This document shows, one piece after another, positions 17,530 to 26,192 of a DNA stretch of 42,564 nt (positions are counted from its first letter, which is position 1; the number at the start of each line of letters is the position of its first letter). Under the pieces are notes generated by a model. That model did not search any database. It saw only the letters and a list, made by a program, of their open reading frames with translations, and was not told where the DNA came from. The position numbers and the translations under genes are program-made. This DNA comes from an uncultured Oscillibacter sp. Lineage in GTDB: Bacteria > Bacillota > Clostridia > Oscillospirales > Oscillospiraceae. Location of the stretch: positions 1-42,564 of the forward strand of contig CANPTW010000022.1 in the NCBI GenBank assembly GCA_947577075.1, in the 5' to 3' direction.

Positions 17530-18497
17530 GAAACATCTGCGTATACCAGGAGTTCCTGACGGAGGCCCACAGGGCCCGCATCCGCGAGACGGCGGAGAAG
17601 CTGGGCTTCACGCCCCATTTCTATGGCCCGGGTCAGTTTGAGGAGGCCAGGGCCTGCCTTCAGGACTGCGAGATTCTCTATGCCCACGACCCGGAGCTCC
17701 TCCGGGCCGCCCCTGCGGCCCTTCGGTGGTACTGCTGCTCCTACGCCGGGGTGGACCCCTATTGCAAGGACCCGTCCCTGTTTGCCAACCCGGACTGCCT
17801 GCTGACCAATACCAGCTGCTATGGCGTCACCATTGCCGAGCATGTGATCATGGTGCTGCTGATGCTCCTGCGGCGGATGCCGGAGTATGAGGAGATCGTC
17901 CGGAACCGGGGCTGGAACAACCAGCTGCCCATCCGTTCCATCCGGGACAACGCCTTCACCATCCTGGGGCTGGGCAACATCGGCGTCAACGTGGCGGAGC
18001 GCCTGCGGGGCATGGGCGCCGCCCGGGTAACCGGCCTCAGCCGGAGCGGCGCCGCCCGGGAAGCCGTCTTCGACGAGGTCCTTCCCATCTCCGCCCTGGA
18101 CGAGGTCCTTCCCCGGACGCAGAATCTCATAATGGCCCTTCCCGGCACGGCGGAGACGGTCCATATCCTGAACCGGGCGCGCATCGCCCTGCTGCCCGCC
18201 GGGAGCTATGTCGTCAACGTGGGCCGGGGAACCGCCGTCGAGCAGGAGGCCCTGGCCGAGGCACTGAACGCCGGGCGCCTCGGCGGGGCGGCGCTGGACG
18301 TCATGGACCCGGAGCCCCTGCCGAAGGACCACCCCTTGTGGAGCGCAAGGAACCTGATTCTTACCCCCCACGTCTCCGGAAACATGACCCTGGGCTATAC
18401 CTGTGAGCGCAATGTGGAGATGTTCTGCGAGGATCTGGAGAACTACGCCGGGGGGCGGCCGCTGAACGGTCTGGTGGACCGGACGCGGGGCTACTAG
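17526..18497 (+). CDS. D-2-hydroxyacid dehydrogenase family protein (NAD-dependent)
   Basis: The protein has 323 residues, close to the family's usual 310-340. The catalytic domain flanks a Rossmann domain with GLGNIG near residue 148. The family catalytic residues are visible: Arg in VVNVGRGTAVEQ, Glu in DVMDPEPLP and His in LTPHVSGNMTLGY. It would oxidise or reduce a 2-hydroxyacid/2-oxoacid pair with NAD(H); the substrate cannot be read from the sequence. The start ATG overlaps the end of the FAD oxidoreductase gene, so the two redox enzymes are probably coexpressed. A dispersed repeat begins right at the stop codon. Confidence 0.9.
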   Translation: MRNICVYQEFLTEAHRARIRETAEKLGFTPHFYGPGQFEEARACLQDCEILYAHDPELLRAAPAALRWYCCSYAGVDPYCKDPSLFANPDCLLTNTSCYGVTIAEHVIMVLLMLLRRMPEYEEIVRNRGWNNQLPIRSIRDNAFTILGLGNIGVNVAERLRGMGAARVTGLSRSGAAREAVFDEVLPISALDEVLPRTQNLIMALPGTAETVHILNRARIALLPAGSYVVNVGRGTAVEQEALAEALNAGRLGGAALDVMDPEPLPKDHPLWSARNLILTPHVSGNMTLGYTCERNVEMFCEDLENYAGGRPLNGLVDRTRGY

Positions 18498-18661
18498 AGG
18501 GTGTCTTCCCATAAACCAACTGTGGGAATTTCCGAGGAAATGTTTGCCGGATGCAAGGAAACCATTTGCGGGCGGGCGGCCGCCCGGCAAACATTTTTAA
18601 CGCCGCAGACCACAAAATTTGCCGGAAAGACGTGCGTTTGGGCTGATGGGAACAGGCCCTA
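18496..18661. repeat. Dispersed TIR-bearing repeat, copy A
   Basis: This stretch starts agggtgtcttcccataaacc and ends gggctgatgggaacaggccc. The two ends are imperfect inverted copies of each other, about 22 bases long. The core shares gaaatgtttgccggatgcaa and the ccggaaagacgtg block with copies at 18922-19057 and 37658-37766. This copy carries a GC-rich insert (gggcgggcggccgcccg) in the middle. It has no coding capacity. The layout suggests a miniature inverted-repeat element or a structured intergenic repeat. Confidence 0.65.
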
Positions 18662-18670
18662 AGGGCGCGG

Positions 18671-18700
18671 AAAAGCGGCCCCCGGAGAACCGGGAGCCGC
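18671..18700 (-). terminator. Intrinsic terminator after the short peptide ORF
   Basis: An 11-bp stem with one wobble pair (18675-18685 with 18690-18700) and a 4-nt loop is followed on the minus strand by TTTTCC. It lies 17 bases after the stop of the 19-codon reading frame at 18718-18777. Confidence 0.6.
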
Positions 18701-18717
18701 CTGGGCGGTCTTTGGAA

Positions 18718-18777
18718 TCAGCGGGTCAGGCAAACGGCACCGCCCAGTACCACGATGGAAAACAGCGTGTACAGCAT
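18718..18777 (-). CDS. Possible 19-residue hydrophobic peptide
   Basis: A minus-strand ATG at 18777 is preceded by an excellent Shine-Dalgarno (GAAGGAGGTG) and opens a 19-codon frame, MLYTLFSIVVLGGAVCLTR. The peptide is one hydrophobic segment with a single positive residue at the end, enough for a short membrane-spanning helix. A terminator follows 17 bases downstream. A possible -10 (TATCAT) lies about 40 bases upstream, but no well-spaced -35 is seen. The combination of ribosome binding site, frame and terminator argues for a real small gene. It could be a toxin-like or regulatory membrane peptide; no homologue is recalled. Confidence 0.42.
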   Translation of the reverse strand: MLYTLFSIVVLGGAVCLTR

Positions 18778-18921
18778 GTGGGGCACCTCCTTCTTTCTTG
18801 ACGTTGGAATCATGATACCACGCTCCCGGGGGAAAGACATTCAATATCTTGCCGGGTTTTCCCCGGGAACCGCCCGGTCCGGCGCAGGCCCCGCCGCCGG
18901 TTTTACAACATCTTGCGCTTT

Positions 18922-19057
18922 TAGGTCCTGTGCTCATAAACCAAACGTGCAGATCCTCAAGCAGATTTTTGCCGGAGGCTCGGCAAACACTTTTTACGCC
19001 GCAGGCGGCAAAATCTGCCGAAAGGACGTGCGTTTGGGCTGATGGGAACAGGCCCTG
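18922..19057. repeat. Dispersed TIR-bearing repeat, copy B
   Basis: The left end aggtcctgtgctcataaacc and the right end gggctgatgggaacaggccc form imperfect terminal inverted repeats. The right half (cgaaaggacgtgcgtttggg...) closely matches copy A and the left half is diverged. The right end stops just before the AAAGGAGG of the araC-type gene, so the repeat supplies most of that gene's 5' region. Confidence 0.6.
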
Positions 19058-19071
19058 GAAAGGAGGTCCCA

Positions 19072-19959
19072 ATGTCGGACGAACGGATTTTGTGCTTTGT
19101 GAAACGGGAGGCGCGGCCCCTCTTCCCCCCGGAGTCCGCGCCCCGGCTGGCGTATGTCAGCCGCACCCTTCCCTCGGACCGGGCTTATCACAGTATTCTT
19201 CACGCCCACCGGGACCTGGCGGAAATTCTGCTGATCTGCGGGGGCGAGGGGCGCTTCCTGGTGGGAGAGTCCTTTTACGATGTGAAGGCCGGAGACCTGC
19301 TCCTCTACAACAGCGGCGTAGTCCATGACGAGCTTTCCAGCCCGGATAACGCCATTTCCGCCTACTGCGCGGGCATCGCCGGGCTGCGCCTGCCGGGTCT
19401 GCGGGAAAACGCCCTGGTTGACGACGGCGCTCCGGCTCTTTTCCGTGTGGGAGAGGAGCTGGAGGACCTCCGGCTGCTCTATGACATGATGTACCGCAGC
19501 CTGCTGGAGGACCGGGCGGGCTGCGAGACGTTGTGCCATCACCTGATGCTGGCGCTTCTGAGCCGCATCTTCCAGTTTACCGGAGACGCGCCCCGGCGGG
19601 ACCGGGCCGAGACGGAGCCCAAGGCCCTGGGACGGCAGGTCCAGGCGTATATCGACGGGCATTTCAGCGAGCCGCTGACCCTCCAGGACATGGGGCGGGC
19701 GCTCCACGTCAGCCCCTATTACCTCTCCCACGTCTTCAAGGAGGCCAGCGGCTATTCCCCCACGCAGTACCTGCTCCGCCGCCGCATCGGCGAAGCTCAG
19801 AACCTCCTGATTTCCACGGACCTGCCCATGGCCCAGATCGCGGAGCGGGTGGGCTTTGAGACGCAGAATTATTTCAACCTCCAGTTTTCCCGGCATGTGG
19901 GGATGGCGCCCCGGAAATACCGGGAATCCTTTGTGGGAAAGAAGCGCGGGGAGCCGTAA
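19072..19959 (+). CDS. AraC-family transcriptional regulator
   Basis: The start at 19072 follows AAAGGAGG and gives 295 residues. Residues about 20-120 form a cupin-like sensor domain (HAHRDLAEILLICGGEGRF, then VKAGDLLLYNSGVVHDE). The C-terminal 100 residues hold two helix-turn-helix motifs: LTLQDMGRALHVSPYYLSHVF with the GYSPTQYLLRRRI block, and MAQIAERVGF with FSRHVGMAPRKYRES. This is the standard sugar- or metabolite-responsive AraC layout. The upstream genes encode redox enzymes on the same strand, separated by about 570 bases of repeats, so the target is not clear from context. The ligand is unknown. Confidence 0.9.
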   Translation: MSDERILCFVKREARPLFPPESAPRLAYVSRTLPSDRAYHSILHAHRDLAEILLICGGEGRFLVGESFYDVKAGDLLLYNSGVVHDELSSPDNAISAYCAGIAGLRLPGLRENALVDDGAPALFRVGEELEDLRLLYDMMYRSLLEDRAGCETLCHHLMLALLSRIFQFTGDAPRRDRAETEPKALGRQVQAYIDGHFSEPLTLQDMGRALHVSPYYLSHVFKEASGYSPTQYLLRRRIGEAQNLLISTDLPMAQIAERVGFETQNYFNLQFSRHVGMAPRKYRESFVGKKRGEP

Positions 19960-20075
19960 CCGGCAGGCGCCTGAACGCCGGGCGCAAAACGCCGCTCATG
20001 CGGCTTGCGGCGCTGTCATTCAGCGCCGCGCTGAACAGAAGCCAGGGGATTCTGTTTAACTGTGCTGACTATATT

Positions 20076-20104
20076 AAACCCTCCGGCTTAGCGCCGGAGG
20101 GTTT
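20076..20104. terminator. Bidirectional hairpin between convergent genes
   Basis: A perfect 12-bp stem (aaaccctccggc, 20076-20087, with gccggagggttt, 20093-20104) and a 5-nt loop lie between the convergent araC-type and lipoprotein genes. The arms end in AAA/TTT, so each strand offers a short T-run. It probably serves both genes. Confidence 0.65.
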
Positions 20105-20176
20105 GACAATACCGGAATCGCGGAAAGACGGAGTCCCGGGCCGGAACAGGGTTCCCCCCCCTTCCCCGGGTCCCGT

Positions 20177-21520
20177 TCACTCATCCCCCAGCCCCGTCAG
20201 GCCGGAGCCTCGGAGAAGCGCGTCTCTCTCTTCTTCCGAAAGCTCCGCCGCCGCGGAGCGGAAGGCATCCGGGTCCGCCTCCTGCTGGGCCCGCAGGACG
20301 CCGCCCAGCGGCGTGCCGAAATCCGTCCGGGCGTCCCGCGTGGCCAGGAAGAAGGACATCACCGCCCGGTCCCGGGCCTGCTGCTCCTCGCCCACGGCGG
20401 CGCTCTCCACCGCCTCCATCAGCGGTTCAAACCAATCGGAGCCGTACATATGCCGGCCCAGCACGCCCCAGTTGTCGGCCGAGGCGGCCCCCAGGCACTC
20501 CAGCAGCTCCAGCCCCTCCGCCTCCCGATACATCACGTCCTGGACCATGCTCTGCAGGCGCCGGTTCATCTCCATATAGGCGTAGTCCACTTCCCGGCTC
20601 TCCTCAAAGCTGCCCTCCAGAGTCTCATGCCCGAAGAAATCCTTTGCGAAGGCCGCCGCCGCTCCGGCGGGGGTCCGCAGCTCCGGGTGTTCCCCGGCGT
20701 CGCACTGCTCCTGGAGATCCGCGTAGTGCTCGGCGGCGGGCTTGCCGCTGTCGGGGAAGTAGAGGTACTGGTTTCCATACCCGTCCAGCCACTGGTCCAC
20801 GGCCCAGATGCCGCCCTCTCCCTGCCGGGCGGGCTGGTGAAGAAGGAGCGTATCATAGATCCGGACGTCCCCGTCCTCGCGGAAATAGGGATAGTACTTC
20901 ATGATCACATGACTCCCGTCCCCGGCGTCCAGCTGGTCCGTAAAATCCTGAACGCTGAAGGACTGAAGGCCGTTCCGGGTGAGGAAATCCTCCTTTACCA
21001 GGGGGCCCAGCGCGTTGAGCTTCTCCCAGGTCTTCCAGTCCTCGCTCTTCGAGTCAATCGCCCCGCCCGGGCGGAAAAACTGCACGTCCGTGGCATAGGT
21101 ATAGGCGTAATACCGTTCCCCGTCCGTCGCGAAGACGTCGATGCCGGAACCGTCGGCGCTGATATGCTGCTCAAAGGCCGCCTGGTCCATCACCAGGAAG
21201 CCGAAGAGGAAGCCGCCCCCGCCGCCGTACTCCTCCATGGCGGCCTCATAGGAGGCCTTTTCGTAGACGGAGAGCAGCGGCTTCCAGCTCTCCCCGGCTC
21301 CGGGAAACTCAGTGTCCACCAGGAGAAGATCCCCGTATTTCATCGGCAGGGCGATATACAGTCCGTCAACGCATTGGAGCGTTGCGTTCTCGTCGGTAAA
21401 AGGCGGATAGGGCGGCGGGTTCTCCGGGTCTGCGACGGTTTCGCCGCCCGTTTCCCCGCCGCAGGCGGCAAGGGCCGCCAAACAGGCCAGCACCCAGGCA
21501 AAGGCAAAAAATCGGCGCAT
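20177..21520 (-). CDS. Hypothetical lipoprotein
   Basis: The 447-residue protein begins MRRFFAFAWVLACLAALAAC, with a lipobox (Leu-Ala-Ala-Cys, Cys20) for lipid anchoring at the outer face of the membrane. The mature part starts with a Gly/Glu/Pro-rich linker. Beyond that it is acidic and aromatic-rich with no domain I recognise. Segments include LYIALPMKYGDLLLVDTEFPG, a poly-Gly stretch (EEYGGGGGFLFGF) and a helical charged C-terminus (AAAELSEEERDALLRGSG). The start has AAAGGAG upstream. It stands alone, divergent from polA and convergent with the araC-type gene. Confidence 0.8.
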   Translation of the reverse strand: MRRFFAFAWVLACLAALAACGGETGGETVADPENPPPYPPFTDENATLQCVDGLYIALPMKYGDLLLVDTEFPGAGESWKPLLSVYEKASYEAAMEEYGGGGGFLFGFLVMDQAAFEQHISADGSGIDVFATDGERYYAYTYATDVQFFRPGGAIDSKSEDWKTWEKLNALGPLVKEDFLTRNGLQSFSVQDFTDQLDAGDGSHVIMKYYPYFREDGDVRIYDTLLLHQPARQGEGGIWAVDQWLDGYGNQYLYFPDSGKPAAEHYADLQEQCDAGEHPELRTPAGAAAAFAKDFFGHETLEGSFEESREVDYAYMEMNRRLQSMVQDVMYREAEGLELLECLGAASADNWGVLGRHMYGSDWFEPLMEAVESAAVGEEQQARDRAVMSFFLATRDARTDFGTPLGGVLRAQQEADPDAFRSAAAELSEEERDALLRGSGLTGLGDE

Positions 21521-21646
21521 AGGCGAAGCTCCTTTCCTTGTATCAAATGCTTAGAAACAGTATGACAGTTCCACTTTTGGAAAAAATCACAAAACCAGAA
21601 CAAAAAGTAACAAACCGGAAACGGGAAAATCCCGGTGCTTCCGCTG

Positions 21647-21675
21647 TTGTGAATTGATTCTGAACGTGGTATAAT
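21647..21675 (+). promoter_or_regulatory. Promoter of the polA operon
   Basis: TTGTGA (21647-21652) and a perfect TATAAT (21670-21675) are separated by 17 bp, with a TGG extension before the -10. The -10 ends 44 bases before the polA ATG. It probably drives polA and the overlapping genes after it. Confidence 0.68.
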
Positions 21676-21719
21676 GAGCAGGCTATCGTAATTTTGCCTG
21701 GAACTGGAGGATTTTCCAC

Positions 21720-24386
21720 ATGAAGCTCATGGTCATCGATGGAAACAGCATCATCAACCGGGCCTACTACGGCATCCGCCCTCTCTCCACCCGGGAGGGT
21801 CTTTACACCCATGCCGTTTACGGCTTTTTGACCACCCTCCTCCGTCTGGAGGGGGAGGAGGTCCCGGACGCGGTGTGCGTCACCTTCGACCTCCACGCCC
21901 CCACCTTCCGCCACAAGGCGGACGCCGCTTACAAGGCCACCCGAAAGCCCATGCCGGAGGAGCTGCGGATGCAGATCCCGGTCCTGAAGGAGGTGCTGGA
22001 CGCCCTGAACATCCCCCGCTATGAGCTGGAGGGCTGGGAGGCCGACGACCTGCTGGGCACCATCTCCCGGAAATGCGAGGCGGCGGGCTGGGAATGCGTG
22101 GTGGTCACCGGGGACAAGGACAGCCTCCAGCTCATTGACGAACGCACAAAGGTGAAGCTGGTTTCCACCCGCATGGGCCAGACCACGACGAGGGACATGA
22201 CCGAGGCCGCCTTCCGGGAGGAATACGGCTTCGCCCCCATTCACATGATCGACCTGAAGGCCCTGATGGGAGACAGCTCGGACAACATCCCCGGCGTGAA
22301 GGGCGTGGGGGAAAAGACCGCCATGGGGCTGGTTCAAATGTATGGCTCCATCGACCATCTCTATGCCCACATGCCTGAAATCGTGACCGCGCCGGACACC
22401 CCCGCCAAGCCCGGCGTCGTGAAAAAGCTGACGGAGGGAGAGGAGTCCGCCCGGCATTCCTACTGGCTGGCCACCATCGACACCGGCGCGCCCCTGGACT
22501 TTCGGCCGGAGGACAACCTGCGCAGGGCCCCCGGGCCGGGGGCCTATCCCCTGTTCCTGAAGCTGGAGTTCAGCAAGCTTATGGAAAAATTCTCCCTGGG
22601 CGCCGAGGCCGCCCCGGTTCCGGCGGCCCGGAGCACCGCCGCCGTCACGGTGGAGCGGGTGGAGTCCCCCCGGCGGGGGGCGGAGCTGCTGGACCTTTGG
22701 AGCCGGGCGGACCATGTGTCCCTGCTGGCCCGGCCGGACTGCTCCGCCGCCGGCGTCTTCTGCGAGACGGGAGAGGGCGGCGCCCTGATGGCGGAGCTGT
22801 TTTTCGAACAGTACCGGGGGGACTGGAACGGCCTGCTGTCCGCCCTCTTCTCGGAAAAGGTCCGGAAGGTTTCCCACAACGTCAAGGACCTGACCCGCTC
22901 TTTGCTGGAAAACGGCCTCCCGGCGGAGGGCTTTGTCTTTGACACCGCCCTGGGGGCCTATCTGCTGGACGCCACGGCGGGGAGCTATGACCTTCCGCGC
23001 CTCTTCGTCTCCTACTTCAACGAGGAGCTTCCCAAGCCCCTCTATCTGGAACCGGACGCCTTCTCCCTCCTGGGAGACGGGGAGGCCGCCGCCTCCCTGG
23101 ACCGCTATACGGCGGCGGTGGACGCCCTGTACGGCGCTCTCGCCCCCAGACTCCGGGAGCGGAACCAGTGGGGGCTGTTCCAGTCCGCCGAGCTTCCCCT
23201 CTGCCGGGTGCTGGCGGAGATGGAGCGAACGGGCTGCCGGGCGGACGCCCGGGCCCTGCGGGACTTTGGCGAGAGCCTGTCCGCCCGGATCGCCCGGCAG
23301 GAGGCGGCCGTCTGCGAGATGGCCGGGGGGCCGTTCAACATCAACTCCCCCAAGCAGCTGGGGGAAGTCCTCTTCGAGCGCCTGGGCCTCCCCCACGGGA
23401 AGAAGACCAAGACCGGCTGGTCCACCAACGCCGACGTGCTGGAAAAGCTCCGCTGGCAGCACCCCATCGTCAACGCCGTGCTGGAGTACCGCCAGTTCGC
23501 CAAGCTGAAATCCACCTACGCCGACGGCCTTTTAAAGGCCATCGACTCCGACGGGCGGGTCCGAACCAGCTTCCAGATGACCGTCACCGCCACGGGCCGC
23601 CTCAGCTCCACGGAGCCGAACCTCCAGAACATCCCCACAAGGACGGACCTGGGCAGCGAGTTCCGCCGGATGTTCACGGCGGAGGAGGGCTGCGTCCTGG
23701 TGGACGCGGACTACTCCCAGATTGAGCTGCGCATCCTGGCCCACATCGCCGGGGACGAGGCCATGCAGGCAGCTTTCCTGGCGGGAGGCGATTTCCACGC
23801 CGAGACGGCGGCGAAGGTCTTCCACACCGACCGGGAACACGTCACCCATGAAATGCGCCGGAAGGCCAAGGCCGTGAACTTCGGCATTGTTTACGGCATC
23901 TCCGCCTTTTCCCTCAGCCAGGACCTGGGCGTCACCGTCGCCGAGGCCAGGGAATATATGGACGGCTACTTCGCCGCCTTTCCCGGCGTGCGGCGCTATA
24001 TGGAGGAGGTGGTCCGCAGGGCCCGGGAGACGGGCTATGTGGAAACCCTCTTCCACCGCCGCCGGGACCTGCCGGAGCTGGCCAGCTCCAACAAAAACAT
24101 GCGGTCCTTCGGCGAGCGGGTGGCGCTGAACATGCCCATCCAGGGCACGGCGGCGGACGTGATGAAGCTGGCCATGGTGGCGGTGTGGAAGCGCCTCCGG
24201 GCGGAGAGACCCGCCGCCCGGCTGGTGCTCCAGGTCCACGACGAGCTGATTGTCGAGTGCCCCGAGGCGGAAGCGGAGGCCGTGGCAAGGCTGCTGGAAG
24301 AGGAGATGGAGCATGTGGTGCGCCTCCGCGTCCCCCTGACGGCGGAGGCCCACTGGGGAAGGAACTGGCTGGAGGCGAAGGGATGA
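21720..24386 (+). CDS. polA: DNA polymerase I
   Basis: The 888-residue protein removes RNA primers and fills repair gaps. The N-terminal 5'-nuclease domain (1-290) shows MVIDGNSIINRAYYG, WEADDLLG, VTGDKDSLQL and GDSSDNIPGVKGVGEKTA near residue 183. The middle domain (about 300-480) is exonuclease-like, but the DxE of Exo I is not visible and the Exo II region is altered (SHNVKDLTRS), so proofreading is probably lost, as in several Firmicutes PolA proteins. The polymerase domain has motif A VDADYSQIELR near 660, motif B RRKAKAVNFGIVYG near 712 and motif C QVHDELIVE near 837. The start follows GGAGG. The stop overlaps the next gene as ATGA. Confidence 0.97.
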   Translation: MKLMVIDGNSIINRAYYGIRPLSTREGLYTHAVYGFLTTLLRLEGEEVPDAVCVTFDLHAPTFRHKADAAYKATRKPMPEELRMQIPVLKEVLDALNIPRYELEGWEADDLLGTISRKCEAAGWECVVVTGDKDSLQLIDERTKVKLVSTRMGQTTTRDMTEAAFREEYGFAPIHMIDLKALMGDSSDNIPGVKGVGEKTAMGLVQMYGSIDHLYAHMPEIVTAPDTPAKPGVVKKLTEGEESARHSYWLATIDTGAPLDFRPEDNLRRAPGPGAYPLFLKLEFSKLMEKFSLGAEAAPVPAARSTAAVTVERVESPRRGAELLDLWSRADHVSLLARPDCSAAGVFCETGEGGALMAELFFEQYRGDWNGLLSALFSEKVRKVSHNVKDLTRSLLENGLPAEGFVFDTALGAYLLDATAGSYDLPRLFVSYFNEELPKPLYLEPDAFSLLGDGEAAASLDRYTAAVDALYGALAPRLRERNQWGLFQSAELPLCRVLAEMERTGCRADARALRDFGESLSARIARQEAAVCEMAGGPFNINSPKQLGEVLFERLGLPHGKKTKTGWSTNADVLEKLRWQHPIVNAVLEYRQFAKLKSTYADGLLKAIDSDGRVRTSFQMTVTATGRLSSTEPNLQNIPTRTDLGSEFRRMFTAEEGCVLVDADYSQIELRILAHIAGDEAMQAAFLAGGDFHAETAAKVFHTDREHVTHEMRRKAKAVNFGIVYGISAFSLSQDLGVTVAEAREYMDGYFAAFPGVRRYMEEVVRRARETGYVETLFHRRRDLPELASSNKNMRSFGERVALNMPIQGTAADVMKLAMVAVWKRLRAERPAARLVLQVHDELIVECPEAEAEAVARLLEEEMEHVVRLRVPLTAEAHWGRNWLEAKG

Positions 24387-24853
24387 CGGAATACCTCGGA
24401 TTTTCCTGGCTGGGGGCGCTGTTTCTGCTGGGGCTGGCGGCGCCGAACCTCCTCTGGGCCCGCCGGAAGCCCCGGGATTACGACCCGAGCCATGAGGACC
24501 GCCGCCTGACCCTGCTGGAGCGGATCGGACAGGTCTGGGTCGCCGGCGGGGCCCTGCTGTGCCGGGGCATCGCATGGAGGCCCTGGTCCGGCTGGTGCTG
24601 GTGGCTGGCGGGGGCGGCGGCGCTGATGGTCCTTTATGAAATCTGGTGGGCCCGCTACTTCCGCAGCTCCCGGAGCATGGCGGACTTCACCGCCAGCCTC
24701 CTGGGGGTCCCCGTGGCGGGAGCCGCGCTGCCGGTGGCGGCGTTTCTTCTGCTGGGAATCTACGGCCGGGCCTGGTGGATGCTGCCGGGGGCCGCGATTC
24801 TGGGGATCGGACATATCGGCATCCACCTGGGATACCGGAGGGAGGCGGCATGA
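24383..24853 (+). CDS. Small multi-spanning membrane protein of unknown function
   Basis: The 156-residue protein starts at the ATG overlapping the polA stop and ends overlapping the next start. It has about four hydrophobic segments: residues 6-24 (LGALFLLGLAAPNLLW), about 70-90 (WCWWLAGAAALMVLYEIWW), about 108-135 and about 138-153. A basic loop (ARRKPRDYDPSHEDRR) follows the first. The layout suggests an integral membrane protein. I do not recognise the family. Stop-start overlaps on both sides indicate expression in the polA transcript, but give no functional clue. Confidence 0.8.
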   Translation: MTEYLGFSWLGALFLLGLAAPNLLWARRKPRDYDPSHEDRRLTLLERIGQVWVAGGALLCRGIAWRPWSGWCWWLAGAAALMVLYEIWWARYFRSSRSMADFTASLLGVPVAGAALPVAAFLLLGIYGRAWWMLPGAAILGIGHIGIHLGYRREAA

Positions 24854-25347
24854 AGCGTCTCTACCTCGTCGGCGGCCCCATGGGCGTGGGGAAAACCGCC
24901 GTCTGCCGGGCGCTCCAGAAGCGGCTGGAGCGCAGCGTCTTCCTGGACGGCGACTGGTGCTGGGACGCCCATCCCTTCCAGGTGACGGAGGAGACAAAGG
25001 CCATGGTGACGGAGAATATCTGCTTTCTGCTGAACAGCTTCCTCCGCTGCTCCGCCTATGACTATGGGATCTTCTGCTGGGTGCTCCACCGGCAGGACAT
25101 TCTGGACGAGCTCCTCTCCCGCCTGGACACCCGGGGCTGTCAGGTCCGGGCCGTCTCCCTGCTGGCCTCGCCGGAGGCCCTGTCCCTCCGGATCGGGGCG
25201 GATATCCGGGCCGGGCGGCGGAAGGGGGACGCCCTGGAACGGAGCCTCGCCTATCTGCCGCTGTACGGCGCGCTGCATACGGAGAAGCTGGACGTGTCCC
25301 TTCTGACGCCCGGCGAGGCGGCGGAACGGCTGGAGGCGATGGCGTGA
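24850..25347 (+). CDS. P-loop ATPase/kinase-like protein
   Basis: The 165-residue protein begins MKRLYLVGGPMGVGKTAV, a Walker A motif (GPMGVGKT, residues 9-16). FLDGDWCW follows, at the position where small-molecule kinases place an acidic substrate- or Mg-binding residue. A conserved-looking RIGADIRAGRR segment near residue 118 resembles the Arg-rich lid of nucleoside-kinase-like proteins. Size and layout fit a small AAA/nucleotide-kinase-like enzyme; the substrate is unknown. It overlaps its neighbours on both sides. Confidence 0.82.
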   Translation: MKRLYLVGGPMGVGKTAVCRALQKRLERSVFLDGDWCWDAHPFQVTEETKAMVTENICFLLNSFLRCSAYDYGIFCWVLHRQDILDELLSRLDTRGCQVRAVSLLASPEALSLRIGADIRAGRRKGDALERSLAYLPLYGALHTEKLDVSLLTPGEAAERLEAMA

Positions 25348-26192
25348 AACGGCTGACCGTCCTTTTGGGCGTGGCGGGGGTGTCCCTCTCCGCCGTGTTC
25401 GTCCGGTGGGCCACGGCCCCGTCCCTGGTGCTGGTCTTTTACCGCATGGCCTTTTCGCTCCTGCTGCTGGCCCCCCTGGCGGCGGCCCGGCGGACGGAGT
25501 TCCGGGCCCTCCGGCGGAGGGAGCTCTGCCTAAGCCTCCTCAGCGGGGCCTTCCTGGGGGTTCACTTCTCCTGTTACTTCGAGTCCCTCCGCTGGACTTC
25601 CATCGCCGCGGCGGTGGTGCTGGTGGATACGGAGGTCCTCTTTGTAGCCCTGGCCTCGGCGCTGATCCTGCGGAAGGGCCTCGGCGGACGGGCCTGGACG
25701 GCGGTGCTGCTGGCCTTCGGGGGCAGCGCGGCGGTGGCCCTGGCGGGCGCTTCCGCCGGAGCGGGCGCCCTCCGGGGAAACCTGTTTGCCCTGGCGGGAG
25801 CGGTCTGCATGGCGGTCTACACCCTGCTGGGGGCCGCCTGCCGAAGGACTCTTTCCACCACTGTCTATACGTCGTTGGCCTATCTCTCGGCGGCGGGGAC
25901 GGTTCTGGCCGCCGCCCTGGCGGGAGGGTGGTCCCTTACCGGCTGGGGCCCCGTCAATCTGCTGGCGGGCCTGGGCATGGCGGTGTTCTGCACCCTTCTG
26001 GGCCACAGCGTGTTCAGCTGGGGCCTGAAGTACCTCTCCCCGGCCTTCGTCTCCACGGCGCATCTGCTGGAACCGGTGCTGGCCGCCGTGTGGGGGCGGC
26101 TGCTCTTTGGAGAGCGGCCGGGGCTTCCGGTGATCCTGGGCGGCGGGGTGATTCTGCTGGGTATCGCCCTGTACAGCCGGGAGGAAGCATAG
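25344..26192 (+). CDS. EamA/DMT-family transporter
   Basis: The 282-residue protein starts with GTG at 25344, overlapping the TGA before it. It has about ten predicted membrane helices arranged as two EamA halves (residues about 5-135 and 145-280), with the typical opening VLLGVAGVSLSAVFVRWA and the second-half features FCTLLGHSVFSWGLKYLSP and LLEPVLAAVWGRLLFGERP. Members of the drug/metabolite transporter superfamily export amino acids, metabolites or drugs; the substrate cannot be predicted here. It lies at the end of the overlapping polA gene run. Confidence 0.92.
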   Translation: MKRLTVLLGVAGVSLSAVFVRWATAPSLVLVFYRMAFSLLLLAPLAAARRTEFRALRRRELCLSLLSGAFLGVHFSCYFESLRWTSIAAAVVLVDTEVLFVALASALILRKGLGGRAWTAVLLAFGGSAAVALAGASAGAGALRGNLFALAGAVCMAVYTLLGAACRRTLSTTVYTSLAYLSAAGTVLAAALAGGWSLTGWGPVNLLAGLGMAVFCTLLGHSVFSWGLKYLSPAFVSTAHLLEPVLAAVWGRLLFGERPGLPVILGGGVILLGIALYSREEA

